This document shows, in pieces, positions 38,178 to 48,254 of a DNA stretch of 64,000 nt. Below the pieces are notes generated by a model, which did not search any database, had not been told where the DNA came from, and was given only the letters and a program-made list of their open reading frames with translations. The stretch spans positions 61,586-125,585 of the forward strand of contig NEWT02000026.1 of the NCBI GenBank assembly GCA_002869925.2. The letters run 5' to 3'. The DNA is from Nitrospira sp. CG24A (GTDB taxonomy: Bacteria > Nitrospirota > Nitrospiria > Nitrospirales > Nitrospiraceae). Position 1 is the stretch's first letter; each line of letters begins with the position of its first letter. Made by a program: the position numbers and the translations under genes.

Positions 38178-38888
38178 ATGGCAAAATATACAGTGTCACT
38201 CGCCGTCGCCGCTCTGGGACTGTGGCTGGCTGCAACCGCTCCGTCCCACGCATCGACGGTGACGCAGCCGGGCCCGCAGACTGGACTCACGTATGAATCG
38301 CAGGTCGTCATGGGGGATGGCGACCTCGCCCACTACCATGGATCGGTCGGAGCCAAGAGTTGGGCGGAGCCGGGGCAAGCGGCCGGCAGCAAAGGCTGGA
38401 CCCACACGTCCCATTGGACCGCGCTGGATCTCACCGGCCTCAGCGGCTCCACTCTCTTGACTGTGATACTGGAGCGGGGCGATGGCCCTCCCAATCCCAC
38501 CAGCAATAATCTGTTCCCCGCCTTCAGCATTTTTTCAGGGTGGGAAACCGTGAATCCCGATACCAATAATCACACGTTCAACAATACGGGAAACATCAGT
38601 TGGGCCACCAACCTCACCTACATCGATCATGTGGCCAACATCGGCGGACCGAACGGAACCGACAGCGGAACAGGAGTCGACTCCGTTTCAAAACAGTGGG
38701 TGTTGGCTCCCGGCCTCTATACGCTCAATTACGGAGGCAATCCGTCGTTTGCCCTCGGCCAGTCCGGATTCCATGACTTCTCTGCGACCCTGGGAACATC
38801 GCCGGTGCCGGTGCCAGCCGCGGTCTGGCTGTTCGGGAGTGGAATCGCTGCTCTCGTCGGACTCGCGCGGCGCCGGATGAACGCGTAG
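38178..38888 (+). CDS. VPLPA-like (VPVPA) CTERM sorting domain protein
   Basis: Signal peptide; SPVPVPAAVWLFGSGIAALVGLARRRMNA. Confidence 0.92.
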   Translation: MAKYTVSLAVAALGLWLAATAPSHASTVTQPGPQTGLTYESQVVMGDGDLAHYHGSVGAKSWAEPGQAAGSKGWTHTSHWTALDLTGLSGSTLLTVILERGDGPPNPTSNNLFPAFSIFSGWETVNPDTNNHTFNNTGNISWATNLTYIDHVANIGGPNGTDSGTGVDSVSKQWVLAPGLYTLNYGGNPSFALGQSGFHDFSATLGTSPVPVPAAVWLFGSGIAALVGLARRRMNA

Positions 38889-38912
38889 AACCTGACGTCA
38901 CAGGATGACAAG

Positions 38913-38966
38913 GAATCGGGTCGAGCAATCGAAGAAGTTTGACCGGCTCGACCCGATTCTTATTTT
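38913..38966 (+). terminator. Rho-independent terminator
   Basis: GAATCGGGTCGAGC...GCTCGACCCGATTC followed by TTATTTT. Confidence 0.75.
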
Positions 38967-38985
38967 CACCCGCCTACGCAGGGAG

Positions 38986-39107
38986 CCACGGCTGTCAAGC
39001 CGTGGAGGAATGCGCAGCGGGTGTCCTCCGAAGCCTTGGCGAAGGAGGACACGCTTCGGCGGGTTCCGCCGAAGACAAAAAAAGGGACCACGGCTGTAAA
39101 GCCGTGG
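38986..39107. repeat. Paired hairpin REP-like element
   Basis: CCACGGCTGTCAAGCCGTGG (38986-39005) and CCACGGCTGTAAAGCCGTGG (39088-39107) flank a CCGAAG/CTTCGG-rich core. Confidence 0.7.
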
Positions 39108-39152
39108 GGCTCCACTCGATGCGATGGAACACAATATCACCGGGGAGTCGCC

Positions 39153-39800
39153 ATGACTGTGACACGTTCTCTTGGTGCACTCTGTCTCGCCCTGATGCTG
39201 GGGTTCTCGATCTGCGCCGAGCCGCCAGCCCAAGCCGCCGCGATTGACCTGACGCAGATCGATTTCGAATTCGACGGCTCGCCCTGGACTGTCGGGTGGA
39301 AGTTTTCTGTCGATACTCCCTACGCCGTAGAGTCGCTCGGCGTCTATGACTCCGACCGGGACGGCCTTGTCGGCCCCGCGCAAGTCGGCCTGTGGCTGGC
39401 GTCCGGTGGCGATCCGCTGGTTCAGACCGCCGTAGCCTCAGGAACCGCCGGTGAACTCGACGGGTATTTCCGATTCACCGCGATTGCGCCGACGCTGTTG
39501 AATCCGGGCACGGAATATATCGTGGGATCTTACGTAAGCGGGAATCTGGCGACCGCGCTGTTCGGCGGCAATGGCACGGTCGATCCGCATATCAACGTGA
39601 TCGACGCGCGCTACTCGACGGAAGGCAGCGCCGCATTCGAATTTCCAGGCTTGACCGATCCGGGCACAGAGGGCGCAGCATTTCTCGGCGGCAACTTTCG
39701 CGGCGCCGTCAGTCCCGTCCCGCTTCCCCCCGCCGTGTGGCTGTTCGGAAGCGGGGTGGCTGGGCTTGTGGGTTTGGCGCGGCGGCGAAGCAGCACATGA
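39153..39800 (+). CDS. VPLPP-CTERM sorting domain protein
   Basis: Start at MTVTRSLGALCLALMLGFS; C-terminus SPVPLPPAVWLFGSGVAGLVGLARRRSST. Confidence 0.9.
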   Translation: MTVTRSLGALCLALMLGFSICAEPPAQAAAIDLTQIDFEFDGSPWTVGWKFSVDTPYAVESLGVYDSDRDGLVGPAQVGLWLASGGDPLVQTAVASGTAGELDGYFRFTAIAPTLLNPGTEYIVGSYVSGNLATALFGGNGTVDPHINVIDARYSTEGSAAFEFPGLTDPGTEGAAFLGGNFRGAVSPVPLPPAVWLFGSGVAGLVGLARRRSST

Positions 39801-39952
39801 TTCGTATTTCGTGAAGCGTATTTCGTGAGACGTGACGTGACGCGTGGAACGGGGTTCAATTGATGATTGAACCATCGCCTGTGGGTGAGGCCTCTGAATC
39901 CGGGACGACACACGATTAACGCTTCACGAAAGACGAAGGGGAAAGAACGACA

Positions 39953-41815
39953 ATGAACAAATTCTATTCGCAAGTCGGTATCAGTGTGGTCATCGGGATA
40001 CTCGCATTGACCGGTTCGGTTTTCTCCCAAGTCCCCGATCCGCCCCGCCCTCCGTCGCTCAAAACCGTGCCGGTGCCGGAGCCGACGAACCTTTCTGACT
40101 TTGTCAACGACCGTCAAGCCGCCATCCGTCTCGGCAAGGCGCTGTTTTGGGAGATGCAGGTCGGCAGCGACGGAGTCACCGCCTGCGCCAGTTGTCATTT
40201 CAGTTCAGGGATGGCCGACACGCGATCGAAGAATCAGCTTTCGCCAGGGCTGAAGCGTATCACGTCGACCGGCGCACCGAATCCCGACCGGACCTTCCAC
40301 AGAAATCTCGGCCCGGTGGGACAAGTGACGGGCTCCGATTTTCCTTTCTTCCCCGCGAGCAACGATGTCCTCTCTTCGCAGGGTGTCCGCAACTCCCTGT
40401 TCCTCGGCATTGGAAATGGCCCGGCTGATCTCACGCGCCAGGAACCGGATCCGGATGGATTTCGGGTCGGTTCAACGAACACCCGCCGCGTGGAACCACG
40501 GAATACGCCCACGGTGGTCAACGCCGTATTCAACCATCGTCAATTCTGGGACGGTCGAGCTGATCATGTGTTCAATGGCGTGAACGAAATGGGCGATCGC
40601 GATCCCAACGCCCGTGTCTTCCGTGCGGACACCCCGACCAACCCCATTCCCGTCCAAATCCAGATGGAGGACTCCAGCCTTGCTTCACAAGCGGTCGTCC
40701 CGCCGGTGAGTGGAGACGAAATGTCCGCTCGAGGCCGGACGATGCGGGATGTGGGCAAGAAATTCGCCCGCTGGGCGCCTCCTGGCCAGACGGCGACCAC
40801 TCTGCGCCCACTGGCCCTGCAACTCGTGCATCCGGAGGACAGCGTACTCGGTTCCTTGAGCCGGTGGCCGCAGAAAGGCCTGCACGCAGCCGGGTACTCG
40901 GAGCTGATTCAGGCTGCATTTCACCGTCAGTGGTGGGACTCGTCCAAACTGATTCGGGTGGGAACCGACGGGACACCCACCGTGATCGACCCGCCCGCTG
41001 GCCCCCTTGCCGCAAGCGACTACTCATTGATGCAATACAACTTCGCGCTCTTCTTCGGCCTGGCCATTCAGATGTATGAAACCACCCTCGTCGCCGACAA
41101 TTCGTCCTACGACCAGTTCATGGACGGCAACCCGAACGCCATCAGCCCGCAGGCCATCGCCGGCGTGGATTTCTTCCGCAACCAGATCCGCGGCCAATGC
41201 ATCAACTGTCACGAGGGCGCGGAAATGACCGGCGCCTCAGTTCGTCAAGTGCGGGCCAGCCCGACCCGAATCCGAGACGGACAAGCCGCGGATCGCGGCT
41301 TCAACAACATCGGTGTGCTGGGAACTCTTCAAGATTTGAGTTTGGGCGCGAAGGATTCCCTCGGCAATTGGCTGTCCACGGTGAAAGGCCTCACCCCGCC
41401 TCCGCCGGAACCCATCGTCGTGGACGGCGCGTTCAAGGTGCCGGGCCTGCGGAACGTCGAACTCACGGCGCCCTACTTTCACAACGGAGGCCAGCTCGAT
41501 CTCGATGCCTCGATCGAATTCTACAGCCACGGCGGAGACTCGCATGAACAGATGGTGACGCTCGACGGCATCCGCATCGAGCCGATGCCCATCTTCTCTT
41601 TTACCTCGGAGGAACACGAGGCCTTAAAAGCTTTCCTGCTCTCCTTGACCGACGAGCGGGTGCGCTTTCAACAGGCCCCGTTCGATCACCCACAACTGTT
41701 CATTCCGAACGGACCGGGCCTGCCACGCGCGATTATGCCCGGTGAGCAGCTGATGGAAATTCCCGCGGTCGGTCGTTTCGGCGGCGCGCCGCAGAAGAAA
41801 TTCCTGGAGCCATAA
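39953..41815 (+). CDS. Di-heme cytochrome c peroxidase/MauG-like protein (paralog of 34930-36951)
   Basis: CASCH and CINCH motifs; LGKALFWEMQVGSDGVTACASCH, FWDGRADHVFNG, VELTAPYFHNG. Confidence 0.88.
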   Translation: MNKFYSQVGISVVIGILALTGSVFSQVPDPPRPPSLKTVPVPEPTNLSDFVNDRQAAIRLGKALFWEMQVGSDGVTACASCHFSSGMADTRSKNQLSPGLKRITSTGAPNPDRTFHRNLGPVGQVTGSDFPFFPASNDVLSSQGVRNSLFLGIGNGPADLTRQEPDPDGFRVGSTNTRRVEPRNTPTVVNAVFNHRQFWDGRADHVFNGVNEMGDRDPNARVFRADTPTNPIPVQIQMEDSSLASQAVVPPVSGDEMSARGRTMRDVGKKFARWAPPGQTATTLRPLALQLVHPEDSVLGSLSRWPQKGLHAAGYSELIQAAFHRQWWDSSKLIRVGTDGTPTVIDPPAGPLAASDYSLMQYNFALFFGLAIQMYETTLVADNSSYDQFMDGNPNAISPQAIAGVDFFRNQIRGQCINCHEGAEMTGASVRQVRASPTRIRDGQAADRGFNNIGVLGTLQDLSLGAKDSLGNWLSTVKGLTPPPPEPIVVDGAFKVPGLRNVELTAPYFHNGGQLDLDASIEFYSHGGDSHEQMVTLDGIRIEPMPIFSFTSEEHEALKAFLLSLTDERVRFQQAPFDHPQLFIPNGPGLPRAIMPGEQLMEIPAVGRFGGAPQKKFLEP

Positions 41816-41884
41816 ACAGGCCATGTTTGTGATCGATGACGACCGAATCAGCGACGGTACACAGCAGTGAAAGGAGGTTCGGCG

Positions 41885-42289
41885 ATGGCAGACCGGCAGA
41901 CCGGTGAGAGAACGCGTGTGATGATTATAGAACAGGACTTGGGCGTTGGTTTGAAACTTGCCGATCTGCTCGCCACTCACGGCTATCAGCCGATATTCGT
42001 TCGATCCGTCGACGCTGCGATCGATGAACTCAGTGCCATCCACCCTCAGGCGATTGTTGTCGGACTCCCATCTGCCGAATCCCAGTCGCGGATGAATGCC
42101 GATGAAGTCTTGCTCATCATCCAGACAATTTGCCCTCTCGCACCGGTGGCCACGGTCGCAGGCCAGATCGTCGAGGACCTGACGCAAGTCGTGTTTCGCC
42201 AAGGGGCCCGCCGGTTTGTGGTCAAGCCGGTGGAATGCTCGCAGGTTGGTCAGGTGATCCTGTCGGAACTGAACGCGGCTGCGGCATAA
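41885..42289 (+). CDS. Stand-alone degenerate receiver-domain protein
   Basis: VMIIEQDLGVGLKLADLLATHGYQPIFVRSV.. IVVGLP where the phospho-Asp should be; FVVKP lysine kept. Confidence 0.7.
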   Translation: MADRQTGERTRVMIIEQDLGVGLKLADLLATHGYQPIFVRSVDAAIDELSAIHPQAIVVGLPSAESQSRMNADEVLLIIQTICPLAPVATVAGQIVEDLTQVVFRQGARRFVVKPVECSQVGQVILSELNAAAA

Positions 42290-42384
42290 GGGGCCTTGTA
42301 TGGCGTACACAGTGCACGCTGCGTATTCAAGGGGCACCTGAGAGCCTATTGCACGAGGGAAAAGGCCCTGTTTGTAACGGGAGT

Positions 42385-42630
42385 ATGTCTCTGATGAATT
42401 GTCATCGGTGCCATGGCTTCATGTGTCCCGCGGATCTCTTTGTTGGAGCGAGCGACAGCAGGCGGGACAGTGTTCGTGGGTGGCGTTGTGTCCTCTGCGG
42501 TGAGATCGTGGATCAAGTGATTGCGTGGAATCGCGTTCGTGCAAGAGACAGGCTATTGTCCAAACGACAGAGGAAGCCCCGGCATCCGGTTCTCAAAGTC
42601 CAGGTCTCATCGATCACTTGCACAATCTGA
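42385..42630 (+). CDS. Small zinc-ribbon-like protein
   Basis: CHRCHG...WRCVLCGEIVDQVI; related to 49586-49879. Confidence 0.5.
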   Translation: MSLMNCHRCHGFMCPADLFVGASDSRRDSVRGWRCVLCGEIVDQVIAWNRVRARDRLLSKRQRKPRHPVLKVQVSSITCTI

Positions 42631-42777
42631 ACCATCAGTGCACCCTCGTTGGTCTGTATCTACACAGAAGGCTTCGCACGTCTCCCTGGGATCTGTCGGT
42701 CCATATCGATGACACGGTCTTTTCGTCAGCGTCCTTCAACCCTGAAGCCTCTCTACGATACAGTGACTATTCGTTCT

Positions 42778-44574
42778 ATGAAGATGATGATGGGCTTGGT
42801 CACAACGTGCAGTTTCCTGACACTGATCGGACTCCTTGCTGACCTTCGACCTGCAAGCGCAGAGCTGCAGCCTGGTCAGGTCGTGATCCTCGCTAATGCG
42901 AAGAGTCCTGAGAGCGTGGCGGTTGCTGCGCATTACGCCACACAGCGCACGGTGCCGTTCAGCCACATTGTCCGGCTCGATCTCCCCTTTCGCGATACGC
43001 TCACTCGCCAGGAGTACGACGATCTGGTGGTGGCCCCGCTACGCCGCGCGCTGCAAGCAGGGGAGCTGTCCTCCACTATCCGAGTGATTGTGACGACGTA
43101 TGGTGTGCCGCTTCGCATTGAGGCGCCTATTCTGTCGAAAGACGAAAAGACCTGGCTGGCGGAGGCACAGAGTTGGGTCAAAGCCAGCCGCGCCAGATTG
43201 GAACAACTCCAACGCGCGTTCGAGCAGATGACGCCCGAATCACCGAAGACTGAGAATCCACCGACGACTTCAGCGCAGGAGATTCTTGAAATGGCGCGGA
43301 CCATGGCGCTCTTGCCGCGCGTCGATCAGGCTTGGCGCACGGCTGTGCAGCACATCCGGCAACTTTCTCAGCCGGAATCGGAGAAGGCCCTGCAGGAATT
43401 GCTACGCCTCACTCAGCAGTATGGCGGATGGGGCATTCTCCTCCAGAAAGAAGCGGGGGCCGGTCGGCCCGGTTCACCAGCCGAGAACCTGACCATGGCC
43501 GCCTGGCGACGACTTCTTGAACGAACCGATCCCTACTGGGCAGGACTTGGCCGCAAACCGATTTGGCTTCAACGGCAGCTCATCTACCGATGGGCAGAGC
43601 GGCTTTTCGGTCTGCGCGGCGTGCTCGAACTCGCGAGCGCCGAGGTGGACCTGCTCACCTACACCTATGCGGATGCAAGTCTCGACAGTGAACTCAGTCT
43701 GTTGTGGTGGGATCGAGACCTCTACCCGGTTGCCTGGCGCTGGGGAAATCCGTTGTTTCAGGACTCGGCTGCGGCCCCGACCGATCTCCCCATCCTCATG
43801 GTCAGCCGGCTGGATGCGCCGACCGCCGATCTTGCCAAAGGGCTCGTCGATCAGGCGCTGCAGGCGGAGCGCTCTGGATTGCAGGGCACTGTCTACTTCG
43901 ACGCGCGCGGGTTGAAGAACAAGGACGCCACCGACACCTACGGGGTCTACGATCAAAGCCTTCGGGATGCGGCAGAGGTGGTCAAACGGCAGTCATCGTA
44001 CCCTGTTGTCCTTGATAATGTTGAAGCGACGTTGAGTCAGCCAGGAGCGGCTCCGGATGTCGCATTCTATATTGGTTGGTACAAGCTCCGGTCCTATGAC
44101 GACGCGTTTACCTTCAAGCCCGGTGCGATCGGCTATCATATGGCGTCGGCTGAGGCGATCACCGTGCACGGTCGTGGCGAACGCGGGTGGTGCAAGAATG
44201 CGCTAGAGCGGGGGATTGCAGTGACGCTCGGCTCGGTAGGAGAACCCTACCTGGATGCGTTTCCTGAGCCGGCTCGTTTTACGACGCTGTTGCTGGCCGG
44301 AAAGTATTCGCTGATTGAGGTCTATTACCTGACGAGCCGATATGTTAGCTGGCGGATGGTGCTGTTCGGAGATCCGTTATACAGCCCTATGCGAGGACGA
44401 TCGCATCCAACGCCGAACTCCGGTATTCCTTTGCCTGTTCCCCCCTCGGAGCGACCACTCGGCGATCCTCCGGTCACACTCTCACAGAAACACCGGGATC
44501 ACAAAGAACAAACAACCATGCTGGTGAAACTTCTCCTCGACGCTGAAACCGGTAGCTCGAAGCCGCCTCAATAA
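42778..44574 (+). CDS. TIGR03790-like protein
   Basis: VVILANAKSPESVAVAAHYATQRTVPFSHIVRLDLP.., VIVTTYGVPLRI, WYKLRSYDDAFTFKPGAIGYHMAS. Confidence 0.75.
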   Translation: MKMMMGLVTTCSFLTLIGLLADLRPASAELQPGQVVILANAKSPESVAVAAHYATQRTVPFSHIVRLDLPFRDTLTRQEYDDLVVAPLRRALQAGELSSTIRVIVTTYGVPLRIEAPILSKDEKTWLAEAQSWVKASRARLEQLQRAFEQMTPESPKTENPPTTSAQEILEMARTMALLPRVDQAWRTAVQHIRQLSQPESEKALQELLRLTQQYGGWGILLQKEAGAGRPGSPAENLTMAAWRRLLERTDPYWAGLGRKPIWLQRQLIYRWAERLFGLRGVLELASAEVDLLTYTYADASLDSELSLLWWDRDLYPVAWRWGNPLFQDSAAAPTDLPILMVSRLDAPTADLAKGLVDQALQAERSGLQGTVYFDARGLKNKDATDTYGVYDQSLRDAAEVVKRQSSYPVVLDNVEATLSQPGAAPDVAFYIGWYKLRSYDDAFTFKPGAIGYHMASAEAITVHGRGERGWCKNALERGIAVTLGSVGEPYLDAFPEPARFTTLLLAGKYSLIEVYYLTSRYVSWRMVLFGDPLYSPMRGRSHPTPNSGIPLPVPPSERPLGDPPVTLSQKHRDHKEQTTMLVKLLLDAETGSSKPPQ

Positions 44575-44605
44575 TTTGTGTGGATCAGGCGCCGATATCG
44601 ATGGC

Positions 44606-46162
44606 TTACCGCGTAAGAATTGCCTGGTTATCGCTGGCCGCGAGTCCGTAATAGTACACGGTGACCTGTTTGGGATTCTTCCCCACGGGAATAGTCGCGG
44701 TAATCGTATTGGTCGCCGCATCAATCAGCGAGACGGTGCCGGCGTCGCCTGCCGTTGCATTCGTCACGACCGCTGCCTTGGCCGATCCGGCTCCCTGCGG
44801 CCCGGTGATCCAGAGATCCATGGCATGCATGTCCGCTGCGGGCAATGAGACTTCAGCCACAAATGTAGGGGGCGCAGGCAACGTCGATGGGTCGAAGACA
44901 AGCAGGCGGTCTAATTTCAGATTGTGAGCCTGTGCTGCAAAAGCCAAATCGCTGATCTTGTTCGAGAGCGACAGGTACAAACGCTTGCCGTCCGGTGTGA
45001 ACTGAAGGGGAGCCGGCCTGACGTTTTCCAGTTGGGGAATTGAAAACGGCGTGACGGACAGAATGGGTGCCGTCAGGTCGATCGTTCCGAATTTGCCGAT
45101 GACTTTTGTCGGATCGGAAAGCGTATCTTCTCCGATCAAAAGCAGGAATCGTCCGTTCGGTGTGATGCCGACAGAGCGATACAACGTCATGCTCGGCGCT
45201 GGAAGCATGATACTCACCGTCCTGGTCACGGTGAGCGTCTTGGGGTCAATTTCTACCACGGTTTCATAGCCAGACAGATAACCGTAGATCTTCTCCGTTG
45301 CCTGCGACCAGAACATCCCGGACGGGAGTGAGTGGTTCGGCGTCGTCGCGTCCCCGTCACACGTCTCCTTTGCGCTGTCGCACAAGTCGATTTTTGTAGA
45401 GAACTCACTCCATGCGACGTTGCCGTTTGCCGTCAGGACAGGAAGCAACACGCTAATGAGCCCCGTCGTCTTGCTGGAGACATATGCGTTCTCCTGTGCG
45501 ATGGCCGGTGGTCTGGCAAATGCGATCAGGTGCTCCCCTTTCCCGGAAAGACACGCTATCGAGGTGACACGTGGCTTTTCTCCACCCACGCCGAGATGAG
45601 AATTATGAAGGACTGAGACCGATCCACCCTGAGAACAGTTGGCGACCGTGTCAATGCCGGTAGCAGCGTCACCGTCGTTCATGGTCCAGAGCACTTCCTT
45701 GTCGACCGGATCCCTGTAGATGCGTGTGGGCCGCTGCCCGATCTTGACTCTAGGATCCTGCGGATTTTCGTCCAAAAAGCTCTCCAGAATCGGCGCGACG
45801 CCCCCTATCGGATCGATGGCGGCCACCTTGTTGGTCTCCGTGTTCGTCACGAAAACCCATTCTCCTAGAGAGAAGGTTACGCCGCCGATCGCATCGGCCT
45901 GCACTGGGCCGAGCGACAGGGTGCTGATAACGGGCGAATGCTTCCCATCGAGTCTGAGCGTGGTGAGCGTCGTGTCATCCTGGTTGACGACCAATGCCAT
46001 CGGGGTCGAGAGAGGCGAATTCGTTTCCGGGCCGCTGTCGCTGCCGCCGCCGCTGCAGGCTGCCAGCAGCATGAGAGCCGGCCACAGTGCGTGGCGAGGG
46101 ATCGAACGCATGCCCCGGAGATGCGTGCTGACTGACATAGCGGAGTACGTTGTATTGGTCAT
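44606..46162 (-). CDS. YVTN-like beta-propeller lipoprotein
   Basis: LLAACSGGGSDSG lipobox; VSLIDAATNTITATIPVGKNPKQVTVYY repeats; GGAGG before MTNTTYS. Confidence 0.7.
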   Translation of the reverse strand: MTNTTYSAMSVSTHLRGMRSIPRHALWPALMLLAACSGGGSDSGPETNSPLSTPMALVVNQDDTTLTTLRLDGKHSPVISTLSLGPVQADAIGGVTFSLGEWVFVTNTETNKVAAIDPIGGVAPILESFLDENPQDPRVKIGQRPTRIYRDPVDKEVLWTMNDGDAATGIDTVANCSQGGSVSVLHNSHLGVGGEKPRVTSIACLSGKGEHLIAFARPPAIAQENAYVSSKTTGLISVLLPVLTANGNVAWSEFSTKIDLCDSAKETCDGDATTPNHSLPSGMFWSQATEKIYGYLSGYETVVEIDPKTLTVTRTVSIMLPAPSMTLYRSVGITPNGRFLLLIGEDTLSDPTKVIGKFGTIDLTAPILSVTPFSIPQLENVRPAPLQFTPDGKRLYLSLSNKISDLAFAAQAHNLKLDRLLVFDPSTLPAPPTFVAEVSLPAADMHAMDLWITGPQGAGSAKAAVVTNATAGDAGTVSLIDAATNTITATIPVGKNPKQVTVYYYGLAASDNQAILTR

Positions 46163-46196
46163 GGAACCTCCACCCAGCATATGGGCCTCTCTCTGA

Positions 46197-47261
46197 TCAG
46201 AACAGCGGTGTCGTGGCAAAAGACTTTGTGATCCCGAAGACGTAGCCGATTGTTTGCTGCAAGTTCCCATTGAAGTCGCGGTAGATCGGTATTTGCGCAA
46301 TGACATAGAGCTGACCATAATCGAACACGTTGACGACGGCGCCGGTTGAAAAGGCCAGGTATGTGCTGTTTGTTGTGGGAACCGGCCGGTCGAGGATGTT
46401 TCCGTCAAGGAGCACGGGGCGGTTCAACGGGGCTCCTTGCAACTCGAACAGTTGCGACTCAATGTTGTCTTGTGTCTTGTACCGAAAATTAATCTGCTCA
46501 GTGAGCGTCAGCCAGGGCAGGGTGACGAGATTCACCCCGGTATTCAAGGCATACTCCTGTCCGGATTGGTAGCCGTCTGAATTACGCAGGTTGTAGCGCC
46601 AGTGCCCTGACAGAAACTGATTCAGCCGGTGCGGCAGCACTTCATAGGTCTGGTAGAATCCCGGCTGAAAGCCGAAGGCGCCTTTTCCGACCTGAAGCGT
46701 CGACTCGGCAAGCTGTCCGGGAGCCCCTTCATGCCCATAGTCCCCGGTGGGAAAATAGACCCCCATTTCAAACACGAGCATGCTGCGCAGTGTCGGCAGC
46801 ATGTTGTATTTCATCTTCAGCAACACGTCGCCGATGCCCTTATCGTTGGTATTCGTCAGGGTGCCTGCACCGATCTGCCCGATGGCATTGATCTGCCTGT
46901 ACGGAACCGCCAACGCGAGTCCGAACCGTTCAGTCAAGCCGTAATTCAGATCCAGCGTCGTGATCCGGACCAACGTGGCCAACTGGCTGACTTGAGAATT
47001 GCCTAGAATCAGTTGCTTCGTTTGTTGGTTGGCAAAGGGGATGCTACTGGCGCCGTCCGGCGGTATTTCATTGTTTGTATAGGTATGGGTCAGGTTCATC
47101 GTGAGTACCCCGGCGGGCGAGACCTGCTGCTGCGATCCGATGACGACGAAACAGCTCGCCGAACCACAGGATGCCTCTGCCGGCGATTTAATCCCCACTC
47201 CGAGTAGCATCAGGAGAGAAATACAGGCCAGCAGGCGCGGCCGGCTAATTCCCGTCTTCAT
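46197..47261 (-). CDS. Outer-membrane beta-barrel/transporter-like protein
   Basis: Signal peptide; TTLDLNYGLTERFGLALAVPYR, GIGDVLLKMKYNML. Confidence 0.65.
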   Translation of the reverse strand: MKTGISRPRLLACISLLMLLGVGIKSPAEASCGSASCFVVIGSQQQVSPAGVLTMNLTHTYTNNEIPPDGASSIPFANQQTKQLILGNSQVSQLATLVRITTLDLNYGLTERFGLALAVPYRQINAIGQIGAGTLTNTNDKGIGDVLLKMKYNMLPTLRSMLVFEMGVYFPTGDYGHEGAPGQLAESTLQVGKGAFGFQPGFYQTYEVLPHRLNQFLSGHWRYNLRNSDGYQSGQEYALNTGVNLVTLPWLTLTEQINFRYKTQDNIESQLFELQGAPLNRPVLLDGNILDRPVPTTNSTYLAFSTGAVVNVFDYGQLYVIAQIPIYRDFNGNLQQTIGYVFGITKSFATTPLF

Positions 47262-47575
47262 CTTCCAACCGCTTGTTGCCGTAGACGGACTCTCTCAGAG
47301 ACGGGATCTTTACTGCGGATTGGTCCAGACGATCCCTGGAGGGCCTGGGTTCCCTGAGTCATCTCCGCCGCAACCGGCACCCCGATACAGTGGTGATTAA
47401 TCAAGGCGGCGACCGTCTCGCTGAAAATCCGAAGACTACCGGCGCCAAGCCTGGTTCCACCAAGGCGGCCGGCTTCTACCCACCGATATACCGTCCAACG
47501 GCTGACGCTCAGGAGCCGCGCCGCTTCGTCGACCCGGAGTAGCCGTTTGTGCTGCAATGTCAGCATTTCGTCCAT
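47258..47575 (-). CDS. Excisionase/BldC-like HTH protein
   Basis: KRLLRVDEAARLLSVSRWTVYRWVEAGRLGGTRLGAGSLRIFSETV. Confidence 0.8.
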   Translation of the reverse strand: MDEMLTLQHKRLLRVDEAARLLSVSRWTVYRWVEAGRLGGTRLGAGSLRIFSETVAALINHHCIGVPVAAEMTQGTQALQGSSGPIRSKDPVSERVRLRQQAVGR

Positions 47576-47769
47576 GATCTATCTCCTCCCCACTCGTCGG
47601 AGTGTCTCTTGAAAAATAATGGAATACTGCCGATGCCGTAGATCCTGGCCATTAGGGCCGAACAAGGCGTCGACAGATTCAATGAATTATTTAGATGGAC
47701 ATCAGCCACGAAAGCATTATGCGCACCCACACAGAAGTGCGCACGACTGCCACAGGCTGATGGCAGCAC

Positions 47770-48147
47770 TCAGTTAGCAGGAAGATGGGGAGGGCTACGC
47801 GAAGAAGAGAGAACCGTGACGCCGATATCAGGCTTATCGGCCGATTCGATGTCGATCCATGAAAGAAAGGCAATGGTCGGAACGAAGACGGAGTCCGTAA
47901 GATCGAATCCCTGTCCCACCCCGCAGAGCCACGAACAGAGTGCGGAGGAATGGGTCGCCGCCTGGTGGTGGTCATGTTGTGCTTCATGAGCCACGGTTGC
48001 CGGTGAAGCAAGCGCAGGCACCAAGAGCAGGCAGGCCACCAATGGCAGCACGAGGATTTGTCGATTGAATCGAATCACGCTATCCCGCCATGCCGATACC
48101 GCCGGCCTCGGTCTGTTTCGATGAAGAGGATGGATTGCATGATACAT
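47770..48147 (-). CDS. Small His-rich LCxWxC protein (DUF2946-like), divergent copy
   Basis: Hydrophobic N-terminus, HEAQHDHHQAATHSSALCSWLCG, C-terminal RSPP. Confidence 0.6.
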   Translation of the reverse strand: MYHAIHPLHRNRPRPAVSAWRDSVIRFNRQILVLPLVACLLLVPALASPATVAHEAQHDHHQAATHSSALCSWLCGVGQGFDLTDSVFVPTIAFLSWIDIESADKPDIGVTVLSSSRSPPHLPAN

Positions 48148-48254
48148 CTTGCTCTCGGTAAACCCGGCGACACGAGCGAAAATTCCCCACCGTATGTAAT
48201 CTTCCTAGGTGCGAGAGGTGACACGTATGCCCCTTATACCCGTCCACCGATCGT

